NCBI RefSeq assembly: GCF_947172395.1
Contig: NC_069098.1
Span: 5,015,001-5,079,000, forward strand
Source: Bicyclus anynana
Taxonomy: Eukaryota > Arthropoda > Insecta > Lepidoptera > Nymphalidae
Direction: 5' to 3'
Length of the DNA: 64,000 nt
The notes under the pieces were generated by a model. It searched no databases, had not been told where the DNA came from, and saw only the letters and a program-made list of their open reading frames with translations. Position numbers and translations under genes: made by a program. Positions 43,441 through 54,320 of the stretch are shown in pieces. Position 1 is the first letter of the stretch. Every line of letters starts with the position of its first letter.

Positions 43441-43966
43441 TTCAAGCTTCAACGGCATAATATATTAGAAGCTCGACTGAAAATCAGGAGCCACTTAATT
43501 CACTCCACACTCTATATAGATCTTTTTTATCGCTTAATAGGGGGAAAACGAGTGACCTACTTAATGTTTAGTGATTTACGCCCATTTACAACACCAAAGG
43601 CACTGCTAAGACGTTACCTTTGTGGACTTTGTTTATACCTCCTAATTCCAATGTTGAAAAATGGAAATTCACCTTGAAAAAGTAAGTGACATAAATTCTG
43701 TAAAATCCCCGAAATTAGAAAGACGCCTCAAGAACAAGAAGCACTACAAATGGTCACAGGATAGTTTAAAGGGTTGGTAGTATTCGTAACCCATAACTTG
43801 CTGCGTTAGTCCAGCGGTTAGCCTATGAGGTTTCGGATGACGAGTTCCTGGTTGAGATTATGAGACAAACTATTGTTTTTTCTTCTAAGAAACTTTCAGT
43901 TGAAATTCTCAGCTCTTAGTTGTGTAATGTTAGCCACTGACGATCAAGTAATCTCACATGCAAAAG
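43441..43966. other. Unassigned DNA with a tRNA-like relic
   Basis: CTGCGTTAGTCCAGCGGTTAG at 43801 looks like the head of SINE-D (see 45655 and 47826). Otherwise nothing. Confidence 0.4.
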
Positions 43967-44004
43967 TACAAACAAACTCTTCAGCTTTATAATATTAGTA
44001 TAGA
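43967..44004 (-). mobile_element. Helitron 5' end fragment
   Basis: ACTCTTCAGCTTTATAATAT then TAGTATAGA, complement of a Helitron 5' terminus. Confidence 0.65.
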
Positions 44005-44204
44005 TTTTTTTAAATCATGCCCTAGTCTAAACTAGACTAGTCTAGCCCTTGTCTAGACTAGACTACTTTAGACGAAAGTCTTTTCTTTTCCTTTTTGCTT
44101 CAGTCGCACGGAACTGTGTGGCAGTATCGTTTTAACTGCAGCTTCTAGATTATTTCTCTTTCCTTTTTAATGTTTACTTTTTTATTATTATTATTTTAAT
44201 TAGT

Positions 44205-44667
44205 TATGTCCCATAAAACTGATCGTGTGTTGGTTGCGAACGGCTTGATGGCATGCACATCACGACTAACGCGGCCGTATAAATCCACTGCGCATACCAC
44301 TGCGCCACGGAGGATTTACAAGACGGAGGTCCTTATTGCGATCCCCGGCTGGGCCGATTGAGGATTTCTTAATTGGTCTGGCTGGTGGGAGGCGTCGGTC
44401 GTGGCTAGCTACCACCCTACCGTCAAAGACGTACCACCAAGCGATTTAACGTTCCGATACGATGTCATGTAGAAACCGAAAGGGGTGTGGATTTTCATCT
44501 TCCTCCTAACAAGTTAGTCCGCTTACATCTTAGGTTGCATCATCACTTACCATCAGGTGAGATTGTAGTCAAGGGCTAACTTGTAGAAAATTAAAAAAAA
44601 CACACGATCAGTTCTATCGGACTTCAAGCGGTTAGCGCTGCAAGCATGTGAGATTACTTAATCGTCA
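44205..44667. mobile_element. Foldback MITE M3 split by a SINE-B
   Basis: Left arm 44205-44270 (CATAAAACTGATCGTGTGTT) and right arm 44601-44667 (ACACGATCAGTTCTATCGG, GTTAGCGCTGCAAGCATGTG) belong to M3. The SINE-B sits in the loop. Confidence 0.8.
44273..44600 (+). repeat. SINE-B with inverted 5' end
   Basis: 44314-44600 is body and tail on plus. The first about 40 bp (44273-44313) are the head read on minus (TCCACTGCGCATACCACTGC, GCCACGGAG), as produced by twin priming during reverse transcription. Confidence 0.87.
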
Positions 44668-44904
44668 ATGGCTTACATTATTAGTCGGTGGTAATGTACA
44701 ATTTGTCAAATACCTAACAACATTATAGATTACAAATTTAAGAAAAAATCTCAAATCATTAAAACAGGGTCGGGAAAAGCTCGGAAAAAATCTGCGCAAT
44801 TGGATTCTTGAATAATCTAACGTACGGAACCCTCAGTGGGCGAGACCTACTTGCGCTTGTCCGGTTATTTAAACCTCTCTGACTGTTTGTTTTTTACCCC
44901 GGTC

Positions 44905-45208
44905 TCATTATCAACCCATATTTGGCTCACTGCTGAGCTCGAGTCTCCTCTTAGAATGAGAGGGGTTAGGCCTTCCACCACGCTGGCCCAATGCGGATTG
45001 GCAGACTTCACACATGCAGAGAATTAAGAAAATTCTCTGGTATGCAGGTTTCCTCACGATGTTTTCCTTCACCGTTTGAGACACGTGGTATTTAATTTCT
45101 TAAAATGCACACAACTGAAAAGTTAGAGATGCATGCTCTGGACCGGATTCGAACCCACACCCTCCGGAATCGGAGGCGGAGGTCATATCCATTGGGCTAT
45201 CACGGCTC
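44905..45208 (-). repeat. SINE-A, full length
   Basis: Both boxes intact on minus. Short direct repeats CCCCGGTCT (44897-44905) and CCCCAGTCT (45208-45216). Confidence 0.92.
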
Positions 45209-45216
45209 CCCAGTCT

Positions 45217-45524
45217 AGACTACAGTACATTTAGAGGGATATACTTATACTGTCCAAATAACCTTAGGCCCGGTCTGTGATACTCACAGACCGGACCTAA
45301 GGTTTGTCAGCTTTGTATTGTCAGCCTATGGTAGTGTCCTGTTATCACTCTACCTAAGACATACCGCCAAAAATATTTAGCGTTCCGGTATTAAACACCT
45401 TTCATACATTAAACAGATGGGTGAAGGTCGTTTCTAATACGGATCTTGAACTATAGTTACGAGTACTTTGCAACGATCAATATCAAATGTTAATGATAAT
45501 GATCGGGACCAACTGCTTTTGCAC
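45217..45524. other. Unassigned DNA
   Basis: A short palindrome CCCGGTCTGTGATACTCACAGACCGG near 45270-45297 is given as arms CCGGTCTGTGA/TCACAGACCGG. Nothing else. Confidence 0.5.
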
Positions 45525-45655
45525 TGTAGCCTGGAAAACGCTATTTAGCGGTAAGGCCGCCTTTTGTATCTGACTTTTTTCATAATGTTTCTGTTTCTTT
45601 TGTTAGTGTAATTTTGGTGTACAAGTAAAGTGTAAACAAACAAATAAATAAATAA
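45525..45655 (+). mobile_element. Jockey/CR1-like LINE 3' UTR
   Basis: TAGCCTGGAAAACGCTATTT then GCGGTAAGGCCGCCTTTTGT and an A-rich TAAATAAATAA end, the tail type also at 55757. Confidence 0.75.
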
Positions 45656-45740
45656 CATTTTGTAGCCCGATCATCGAACCCAGACCCTTGTCACAAAGGT
45701 CAACTACAGGACCAACGAGGCAGTTAACTCACATTCGCGT
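45656..45740 (-). repeat. SINE-D relic (tRNA-like)
   Basis: Minus: ACTGCCTCGTTGGTCCTGTA then GGGTCTGGGTTCGATGATC (B-box-like). Confidence 0.5.
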
Positions 45741-45761
45741 TAACGGCCTTCTAATTTTGAT

Positions 45762-46340
45762 GGCCTCCGTGGCGCAGTGGATTTACAAAATAGAGGTCCT
45801 GGGTTCGATCCCCGGCTGGGCCAATTGAGGTTTTTTTAATTGGTCCAGATCTGGCTGGTGGCAGGCTTCGGCTGTGGCTAGTTGTACCAATCTAATGGCA
45901 AAGATGTACCGTTAAGCGTTTCAGCGTTCCGGTACGATGTGTAGAAATCGAAAGGGGATTAGACTTTCATCCTACTCCTAACAAGTTAGCCCGCTTCCAT
46001 CTTAGCATCATCACCATCAACAGGCTAATTCACTATTTTGACTTAAGCTAGTTGACATATACGAAATTGAGATTCCATGTAACAAATGTCATCCGGTGCT
46101 TACTGCTGGCCTGTTTCCTATTTTAGTCTTTATTATCAACCCATCAAAATAAAAACAAATCAATTGACACGATGTCATACACATACTAGGTACGATAAAA
46201 AATTACAAATGGTGGGTAGATGACATTTTGTCAGTTGATTTGATGTTAATTTTAATAAGTTGATAATAAAGACCACAATAGTGAATAAGCCAGCTAGTGA
46301 CATTGTAGTCAAGGGCTGCTCGTAACTAGTAAATAATAAA
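45762..46340 (+). repeat. SINE-B interrupted by MITE M1
   Basis: Head, B box (GGGTTCGATCCCCGGCTG) and body occupy 45762-46020. The tail (CATTGTAGTCAAGGGCTGCT, AAATAATAAAAAA) resumes at 46300. The interruption is M1. Confidence 0.92.
46021..46293. mobile_element. MITE M1, full length (273 bp)
   Basis: CAGGCTAATTCACTATTTTG at the left and the complement of CTGGCTTATTCACTATTGTG at the right, 17 of 20 matching. Interior shared with 2370-2553. Confidence 0.9.
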
Positions 46341-46599
46341 AAATACACAAAAAAATAAGTCTTCAGAACCATTTCGGAAAATACGATTAAAAAATTTTCC
46401 TCGAATAAGCTAACCACAAGTACTTCATTTATATAAGATATTGTCAAGATGAGAAGATTGATTAGAGTACATTTTGTTCCACTTCAAGGTTACGAGAAGT
46501 AATGACCTGATTTCGCAGAAACCTATATTGTAACTTCAGACCATGTTCATTATCAGATACTATAGATGTATGCGACTTTGTTCATGTCATTTAGATTTT

Positions 46600-46992
46600 T
46601 ATAAAATATACCCGTAGGAATACGGGCATAAAATATAGCCTACAGTACCCGGGGATAGTGTATCTTTTTTTTTATTCTTTACAAGTTAGCCCTTGACTAC
46701 AATCTCACCTGATGGTAAGTGATGATGCAGTCTAAGATGGAAGCGGGCTAACTTGTTAGGAGGAGGATTAAAATCCACACTCCTTTCGATTTCTACACGA
46801 CATCGTACCGGAACGCTAAATCGCTTGGCGGTACGTCTTTGTCGGTAGGGTGGTAACTAGCCACGGCCGAAGCCTTCCACCGGCCAAAACCTCCCAACAG
46901 TGAAAGAATTTTTCAAATCGGTTCAGTAGTTTCGGAGCCTATCCAATTCAAACAAACAATCAAATCTTTTCTCTCTTTAATATTAGTATAGA
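46600..46992 (-). mobile_element. Helitron split by a SINE-B
   Basis: CCCGTAGGAATACGGGCATA at left, GTGAAAGAATTTTTCAAATC and TTTAATATTAGTATAGA at right. The gap is a SINE-B at 46664-46885. Confidence 0.85.
46664..46885 (-). repeat. SINE-B, 5' truncated, inside a Helitron
   Basis: Near-consensus tail and body, ending GGCCGAAGCCTTCCACCGGCC on plus. The head is missing. Confidence 0.92.
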
Positions 46993-47030
46993 TTTAACTG
47001 TACTTCATCATTGTATAGTTATATTTTTAA

Positions 47031-47450
47031 CTAGCCCGCAACTTCGTCTGCGTGACAATCCATGTAAACTTTCAACCCCGATTTTGTTCCTTCTATTTAT
47101 GTTTACGCATCTTTTAATAATAATGAATAGTCCACTAATCATTTTACAAAAATATAACTCAAAACATGAACTATTTATATTAAAAAAAACTTCAACCCCT
47201 TTTGTAACCCTAGGGGTAGAATTTTGTAAATCTTGAATTATTTAATTATTATTTTTAATATTTCTGGTAGTGCACATGCAATTTTTACAAATGTAACTTG
47301 AAAAATGAGGCTTCTGATTTTATTTTCGCGACAAAAAGTATCCTATAACCTCCTATTCTATTTCTTGTATTATGGTCTCAAATCGTGCCAAATTTCATTT
47401 GAATTCATCCACTCATGCAGTAGTTTCAGCGTGATAAATAAAATACAAAA
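47031..47450 (-). mobile_element. Helitron, second subfamily, diverged
   Basis: CTAGCCCGCAACTTCGTCTG at the 3' end, ACAAAAAGTATCCTATAACC inside as in 8882-9177. The 5' TC end is not clear. Confidence 0.7.
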
Positions 47451-47825
47451 TATTCCTGGCTTTATATCTGGATTTACTCTTATATCGGTTATACGAGTAA
47501 TATGCCCTCTAAATTTTCATAATATATTTAATGTACACATTATGACCTGTTACAGTTTTATTATAACTTAGGACTAGGGCTTAGCTTATTACAGGAGAGG
47601 AGATTTGTACTAAGCCCTGTTTTTTGATGCATTTCTTTTTACAATATTGATTAAGTTAATTTACGCTTCAACCCGGAAATCATGCGTTTACGAAATAAAG
47701 GATCATAATAGGAAGACAGATACCAAAGTAATACTTTAAGGGTTTTGTATTTTCCTTTTTTTTGTTTTGAGCTACGGTATCCTGTAAATAATCAAGAAAC
47801 ATCCATTTATACAATTGCTAATGTG
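47451..47825. other. Unassigned AT-rich DNA
   Basis: Nothing recognised. Confidence 0.35.
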
Positions 47826-47893
47826 TTTAGACTGCCTCATTGGTCCCGTGTTTAGTTGCTTCAGCTACAGACAATGAGGTCCAGGACCCAGGT
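47826..47893 (+). repeat. SINE-D relic (tRNA-like)
   Basis: GACTGCCTCATTGGTCCCGT, TTCAGCTACAGACAATGAGG, CCAGGACCCAGG in B-box position. Confidence 0.5.
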
Positions 47894-47949
47894 CAGGCCA
47901 AAAAATAATAGATTGTTGGGATTTTTCTTACATGAAAAATCTTAATAGT

Positions 47950-48165
47950 AGCCTGAAGATGGGATGTTGGCGGTACCACGTAAAGCCGTCGGTCCTGCGC
48001 CTGATCTCTCACCGGTCGTGTCGGTCTGCCGTCCCATCGGACTATGAGAGTGAGGGAAGAGAGAGTGCACCTGTGCTTGCGCATACACTTGTGCACTATA
48101 GTATCTCCTGCGTACATGGTTAATCTTACCATGAGATTAGTGTTACCGAAAAGTCGGTCGGGAGC
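47950..48165 (+). mobile_element. Probable LINE 3' UTR, GC-rich block
   Basis: CCTGCGCCTGATCTCTCACC, GTCGTGTCGGTCTGCCGTCC and GTGCACTATAGTATCTCCTG resemble a 3' UTR block I know from lepidopteran non-LTR elements (from memory, not checked). Overlapping short ORFs on both strands look non-coding. Confidence 0.5.
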
Positions 48166-48494
48166 ACATTATTATTATTAATGTGTTTTTGGAATCATAA
48201 TTCAACACGTGTATTCGTTACCAATAAAATCTATACCTACATTGATTCTCGTTATAAAAGAACGTATGGTAAATAGACAGAAAGTGTCAGTTATCATTAG
48301 GTACCATTTATCAGATGTAGAAATATGTAACCTCTAAATATATGTAGGCGTAGGTTTTTCAAAAATAAACATTACATATTCTGTATGTGTGAAACACAAT
48401 TTAAAAAAATCATGCCAAGTGCGTGACGGGCCAAGCGCAGTGTGTGGTTCCGTAGTTTTTCGTTACCAAAACTTACTTAAGTTAATAACAGTTA

Positions 48495-48580
48495 TAAGTA
48501 CAATTCTTCCAATTAATAATAATTGAAAGAGTTGTACTGCAATTCGATTTCAATTAATAATAATTGAAAGAATTTTACTT
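48495..48580. repeat. Tandem duplication of about 40 bp
   Basis: CAATTAATAATAATTGAAAGA occurs twice, each followed by a TTTTACT/TTGTACT end. Confidence 0.8.
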
Positions 48581-48587
48581 GTAATCT

Positions 48588-49340
48588 TCTCTCAGTAAGT
48601 ATAAACAAACTGTTTGTAACACAAAAAAGTGTATTAGAAGCATTTTTCTTATGGAAGACTGATTCATGTAGCCCTGTATTTGAGACCCATAACCTAATTA
48701 GACTACCATGTTTATATATTTATGAAGCGTCAGTTTTCGTACATCGTCATTTAGAATATTTTAAAATAAATGAAAATCCACGGAAAAGAAATAAGATTCG
48801 GTTATGTCAAACGCAATATAAATTAAAACAGTCGTTAAAATCACCTCATGCCATGTGCGTTAAAATATATAACAAATTAGATGAAGGTTTAAAAAACCAA
48901 ACTACTCGCAATTTTAAAACCAATCTCTTTCGCTGGGTGTGTAGTAAAACATTTTATTCAGTACATGAATTTCTTGCTAATAAATTATAATCATTGTCTG
49001 ACATTCTAATATTACGAGTAATGCTTGACTTTCTTTTTTTAATCTATAATTATTCTATTTTTTAATTATTATTTATCGTGTTTTATGTACTCTGACGTAC
49101 ACTAAATTTCGTTTTGACATGTATAATTTTATGCTTATTTCAAATTTAAACTGTATTACTAAATTAAAACAATTGTATGATTGTGGGTAAGTAATATATA
49201 CTCAAACAATTATATAAATTGTAAAATTTGCGCGCCATTTATATGGCAATACACTGTGACTTTATATTTTGTATGTCCATCTTGTATATTTATTGTATTA
49301 AGTGTATTAAGGCAAATAAAGTTCATTTCATTTCATTTCA
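48588..49340 (+). mobile_element. 5'-truncated jockey/CR1-like LINE
   Basis: Open frame from about 48588 to a TAA near 48990: VTQKSVLEAFFLWKTDSCSP, LIRLPCLYIYEASVFVHRHL, SPHAMCVKIYNKLDEGLKNQ, NLFRWVCSKTFYSVHEFLAN. This is the C-terminal end of a jockey/CR1-type reverse transcriptase. A 3' UTR of about 350 bp follows, ending AATAAAGTT and TTTCA repeats. The catalytic core is absent. The clade call is by resemblance only. Confidence 0.8.
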
Positions 49341-49419
49341 GCTGTGTAAGTTCTCCCATAATAATTTCGTATGCACTTCCTCGTCTGTGTGTTACACTTA
49401 CGCATAAATAAACAACCGA

Positions 49420-49665
49420 TTAGCTGACACTTGCCCCTAAAAAAAATTAGTGCTTTCCGCGTTAATATTTTACAAATTGATCCCTAAATCTAAAAATCTC
49501 ACCCACAACACTTTTTATACAACGATACCCCACAGTATTGTAAAAATCAATGAAAAAAATAAAATTTCAGCCTACAAAATGATGATGATGAAACCTATTA
49601 AGGGATGTTATTTATCAGTATTTTTAGGGCCTCGTATAGTCAACAAGGAACATTTATAGTTTGCT
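49420..49665. repeat. Dispersed repeat R-E
   Basis: Matches 23395-23745 in ACAACGATACCCCACA and TTTACAAATTGATCCCTAAAT. Ends in TTTAGGGCCTCGTATAGTCA. Confidence 0.5.
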
Positions 49666-49792
49666 ATGTCTGTCAATTAACCTATTACGAGAGAGGAATG
49701 TCTGGTCCGTAGGAGGCTGTTAAAAGTCCTCTTTGAATCCCTCTTCATTGCATTTCATTATACGAAGCCCTGCAGACCCTTTGGTCGAGTGG

Positions 49793-49793
<1 letters not shown>

Positions 49794-49827
<34 letters not shown>

Positions 49828-49912
49828 TTATTCTTTACAAGTTAGCCCTTGACTACAATCTCACCTGATGGTAAGTGATGATGCAGTCTAAGATGGAAGC
49901 GGGCTAACTTGG
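49794..49912 (-). repeat. Short SINE-B with long A tail
   Basis: About 30 T then ACAAGTTAGCCCTTGACTAC to GCGGGCTAACTTGG on plus. Consensus-like but only about 90 bp of body. TGGTCT on both sides. Confidence 0.9.
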
Positions 49913-50293
49913 TCTGCTTATTAAGACACTCCTTTCGCATTCAAAACTGCCTCTTTAAGTAGTTATCTAATAGAAGTTTGCAGTATTAATTTGCGTAACC
50001 CTAAAAAATGTGCACTGACCTCTATGCTAAAAATAAAATTTGAATATAAAGAGCCTAATTTCGGCCAGCCTTAAGTGCAATCTATTTTAATATCTTTGAT
50101 TAGGATATTGTTAGATTGTGCCAGTTCCTACTGGCCAATAAAAATGATTTATGTTATTTATAAATATATTGTTTTATGTTAACCAGTCATAAAGTAAGTT
50201 TTATTACATAAATTTGATATTAAGAACTTTATACTAGAAAGGAATGTTTGGTTACCGGGGAGATTTTACTACACATACTTATTTATATACTTT
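49913..50293. other. Unassigned DNA
   Basis: Nothing recognised. Confidence 0.35.
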
Positions 50294-50320
50294 ACTAGCG
50301 GACCCGGTCTAGCCCTGATC
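50294..50320 (-). mobile_element. Helitron 3' end fragment
   Basis: CTAGCGGACCCGG only. Confidence 0.45.
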
Positions 50321-50362
50321 TTATTTTTATTGATCTTAGCTTATTTTTATTAATCACACAAA

Positions 50363-50650
50363 TCACTTCGACAATGTGAACTTCGAACTCGCATCTATCG
50401 TTCTCTGTCTCTAATATCATGTTAAACTGAGAGAGATAAGAGGTAATTTCGAAACTCGCAGTTGCGAATTATCATTATAGAATAGATGTCTAGGTAGGCT
50501 ATTCTGTAACGATATTTTTATCACTTCGATAGTGTGAGCTTCGAACTCGCATCTATCGCTCTCTGTCTATAGTATCATGTTAAACAGAGAGATAGAGGTG
50601 AATTCGAAACATGCACTTGCGAGTTATACAAAACATCATTACAGAATAGG
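50363..50650. repeat. Two diverged tandem units of about 140 bp
   Basis: Units near 50363-50492 and 50522-50650 share AACTTCGAACTCGCATCTATC, CATGTTAAAC and AGAATAG. Each is partly self-complementary (TCTCTGTC versus AGAGAGA), so it may be a foldback MITE duplicated in tandem. Confidence 0.75.
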
Positions 50651-50668
50651 CTTCCTGTACTCGAACAG

Positions 50669-50970
50669 AGCCGTGATAGCCCAGTGGATATGACCTCTGC
50701 CTCCGATTCCGGAGGGTGTGGGTTCTAATCCGGTCCGGGGCATGCACCTCCAACTTTTCAGTTGTGTGCATTTTAAGAAATTAAATATCACGTGTCTCAA
50801 ACGGCGAAGGAAAACATCGTGAGAAAACCTACATACCATAGAATTTTCTTAATTCTCTGCGTGTGTGAATTCTGCCAATCCGCATTGGGCCAGCGTGGTG
50901 GACTAAGGCCTAACCCCTGTCATTGAGAGGAGACTCGAGCTCAGCAGTGAGCCGAATATGAGTTGATAAC
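50669..50970 (+). repeat. SINE-A, full length with target duplication
   Basis: Intact head and body. ACTCGAACAGAG (50659-50670) and ACTCAAACAGAG (50975-50986) flank it. Confidence 0.93.
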
Positions 50971-50987
50971 GACGACTCAAACAGAGT

Positions 50988-51072
50988 GCGAACGATTTTT
51001 GGGCAGTAGCAAGTAGGTAGTATAATACGCTACTCGACTAAAATGCTAAAGTAGTTCGAACTAGGCTTTAGC
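50988..51072. mobile_element. MITE M5, short form
   Basis: TGCGAACGATTTTTGGGCAG and TACTCGACTAAAATGCTAAA, TTCGAACTAGGC. Lacks the LINE block present at 22095-22270 and most of the left end. Confidence 0.7.
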
Positions 51073-51804
51073 CTTTATGTGTTTAAGTAGATAATTACAA
51101 TAAATTAATTACAATTAATTTTTTGTAATTATCATTTATTAAACATTTTCAATCCCTATTTCACTCAGGGGTGAAATTTACAAAATTATTTTGTTTTTTT
51201 ACAAATAAAACAAGTAACAAACGTCCACCCTCACAAAATTTCTTTTTGCAAATATAATAAAAATAGTTATATGAATAAAAATAATGACTGAAATAGATCT
51301 AGGAAGAATAAGCGAGCAGTCATTTGACCTTTGTTTACCTAAACGAATGCTTTTGTGATAATACCTGTTCATATTAACCACGCTAAGTGATTTTTTCTCA
51401 CATTTTGTAAATTGCTGCATTCCTTTGCAAAAACATGGTTTGACCATTTAGTAATCACCAACTATTTAATTAATACATAAGTGAAATACTTATGTACTTA
51501 AAAATATACCTCAAGAATTTCATTGTAATTATTAATTACAGTTTTTTTGTAAAAGATAAATAAATGGTCACTTGGATATTTCTAAACGGTCAGCGTATAA
51601 GTATTACGTACATACATATCAATGACTATAAATATTTTGATTTCCGCGTCTATAAAAAAATACTCGTAAATCCTTTTGTTTTCCAATATAAAATTCCGTA
51701 ATAACATATTTTAATATCTACGTACTTTTAATTTAATTGTTAATAAATTTTAGGGTACCGCAGTACAACAATTAACGCCACTCGTGTAATCCATTGCGTA
51801 GAAG
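51073..51804. other. Unassigned AT-rich DNA
   Basis: Nothing recognised. Confidence 0.4.
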
Positions 51805-51915
51805 TTTTTTTTTTTTTTATTTTTTTTTTTTTTTTTTTATTTTTTTTATTTTTTTTTATTCTTTACAAGTTAGCCCTTGACTACAATCTCACCTGATGGT
51901 AAGTGATGATGCAGT
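51805..51915 (-). repeat. Short SINE-B with long A tail
   Basis: About 55 bp T-rich run then ACAAGTTAGCCCTTGACTAC to AAGTGATGATGCAG. Severe 5' truncation. Confidence 0.9.
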
Positions 51916-52463
51916 TGCAGTTGTAAAAACGTGTATTTTTAAAAATAACCTAACCCAACCATTAATTAATAAAATGTCTTGTAAGGTACGAGCTCGTTGA
52001 AAGAACAGAAGGAGAAACTCTATTGAATTATAATAATCAATGCTGTCAAAATACCACTTTATTATTGTTAGTTTTAATTATGTTTTAGAATAAAATAAAA
52101 ACTTTATTGACACAATGTCGGAGTATACCCGACTAGTTTCTAATCCATACAGGACCGTTATTCTTTTTGAATTATGAGAATTTTACTTTTGTTACTTTAC
52201 GGAACCCTAAACATGCGTGAACTCTCAAACTCTTGACAAGTTGTTTGTAGTTGGTTTTGATATGTAACCTTGTGCCCTCATTTATAACATTTTATTATAT
52301 AAACTGCTCTACTAAAAAAAAGGATAACCTGTTAATAAAACATAAATTGGTTACAGACAGTTAACTGTACTAAACACATGTTTTGACAACTTATGAAGTT
52401 CGCATGGCATATATTTTACAAGATTTAAATTAAATAAAAACTATTGGTTGAATTAATTTTGCA
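51916..52463. other. Unassigned AT-rich DNA
   Basis: Nothing recognised. Confidence 0.4.
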
Positions 52464-52787
52464 TCATTATCATGATCATCATTATCGACCCATATTCGGC
52501 TCACTACTGAGCTTGAATCTCCTTTCAGAATGAGAGGGGTTAGGCCAATCCACGCCCAATGTGGATTGGCAGACTTCACACACGCAGAGAATTAAAAAAA
52601 TCTCTGGTAAAAAACCTGCATACCAGCAATGTTTTTCCTTCACCGTTTGAAACACGTGATATTTAATTTCTTAAAAAGCGCTCAACAGAAAAGTTTGAGG
52701 TGCATGCCCCGGACCGGATTCATACCCACACCCTCCGGAATCAGAGGCTGAGGTTATATCTACAAACGCTAACGCGCTGGGCTATCT
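52464..52787 (-). repeat. SINE-A, full length, rearranged
   Basis: Most of the element is present, but the A-box side is interrupted by a short CTACAAACGCTAACGCG insertion and CCTGCATACCAGC is inverted locally. Flanked by TTTTGCAT. Confidence 0.85.
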
Positions 52788-52831
52788 AGTTTTGCATGCT
52801 GGTTCGGTTTTGATGAGATTTTTTACTTTCA

Positions 52832-52885
52832 TCATCAAATCAACCGATCGGCTGCAGGACATATGCCTTTTGTAGGCTTCCAAAC
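52832..52885 (-). mobile_element. RTE-like LINE 3' tip
   Basis: AACCGATCGGCTGCAGGACA, CCTTTTGTAGGCTTCCAAAC, the last 50 bp of the family at 14321 and 43043. Confidence 0.6.
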
Positions 52886-53490
52886 ACCTTTTTGTTTTGT
52901 CCATACAAAGGTTTTGCGCGATACTGACCACGTTGGGAAGGCGGGTTGGTCAACGGAGGGCAAATTTCCGGTATCGCTATAACCCTTCATCTATAGACTA
53001 GAAATATTTATTTATTAGCCGCCAGAGCCTCAGTTCAGTCAGGATGCATCACGAGCAGGTGAGGTTGGCAGTTGGGCTAACTGATTAACCATTTTTTTTT
53101 CGCGGGGGAAATCTCTGTCTGAGATACCCGACTTACTGGAGGACAAGACGGGTTATGTGGAATTTACCACTAAAACCCTCTCGGTGACCACCCTCAGTGC
53201 ATTTTGGTAGGCTCCGGGACCTCACTTAAACTCGCCGGTGCCTCCGTTGCACTATGCCTATGGACTATGGTGCTCGTCTACGAGTGAGATTTTTGTTTTA
53301 TATACCACGTTGTAGCAGCTTCAGCCACTCTAAGCTGCTACGAGTATCTGCCCAGTGTCGCAGATTATAAGCTGGTTAACCTACTAACCTTTCCCTTACA
53401 CTTGCGTAAATTACTATAGAAATTACTTGCTACAACCAGGATCTTTTCCTCATGAAGCTCTCATTCAACGAAACGGCATACAAGGAAGAT
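52886..53490. other. Unassigned, unusually GC-rich stretch
   Basis: 53100-53270 (GGACAAGACGGGTTATGTGG, CTCTCGGTGACCACCCTCAG) has the composition of a decayed element or exon, but no frame gives a motif I recognise. Confidence 0.35.
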
Positions 53491-53496
53491 AGAACG

Positions 53497-53802
53497 CCGT
53501 GATAGCCCAGTGGATATGACCTCTGCCTCCGATTCCTGAGGGTGTGGGTTCGAATCCGGTCCGGGGCATGCACCTCCAACTTATCAGTTGTGTGCATTTT
53601 AAGAATTTAAATATCACGTTTTTCAAACGGTGAAGGCAAATATCGTGAGGAAACCAGCATAACAGAGAATTTACTAAATTATCTGCGTGTGTGAAGTCTG
53701 CCAATCCGCATTGGGCCAGCGTGGTGGACTATTGACCTAACCCCTCTCATTCTGAGAGGAGACTCGAGCTCAGCAGTGAGCCGATATGGATTGATAATGA
53801 TG
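53497..53802 (+). repeat. SINE-A, full length with target duplication
   Basis: CCGTGATAGCCCAGTGG head to GATTGATAATGATG. AGATAGAACG at 53487-53496 and 53803-53812. Confidence 0.93.
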
Positions 53803-54112
53803 AGATAGAACGAAGTAAGTACACATCGCTCGTCAGGTTATCTCATAAAATAGGTGAGATCACATTCGAACGGTAACTTGTATTACGAAATCCCCTTCTA
53901 TTGGATTCTAGTTAGGAAGTAATCGTGTTTGGTGTTAAATTGTCAAAAGGACCTTCAGCTAAGTGCGAATATAGCATACCTCTGTTATTAAATGAAATTT
54001 CACGTCTAATAATTGAAATCTAGAATAATGTTTGGATGTAGATAGTATATAAGTCAGACTTACGTCATTTTACGTAAGCTGATAATTTGTCACCATATTA
54101 TGGTTCATTATG

Positions 54113-54320
54113 ATCATCATTATCAACTCTTATTCGGCTCACTGCTGAGCTCTAGTCTTCTCTCAGAATGAGAGAGGTTAGGCTAGTCCACCACGCTGGC
54201 CCAATGCGGATTGGCAGACTTCACACACGCAGAGAATTTAGAAAATTCTCTGGTATGCAGGTTTCCCCACGATGTTTTTCCTTCACCGTTAGAGACACGT
54301 GAAATTTAAAAAAAAATTTA
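54113..54320 (-). repeat. SINE-A, 5' truncated
   Basis: ATCATCATTATCAACTCTTA to AGACACGTGAAATTTAA. Head absent. Confidence 0.88.

Noticed and set aside
43325..43677. Host exon encoding a DIAVP-containing protein
   Set aside because: The block recurs at 59066 and 11748 and matches a LINE C-terminal motif. No splice sites support a host gene.
47893..48132. Overlapping ORFs on both strands
   Set aside because: They cover a block resembling a LINE 3' UTR and show no protein motif.
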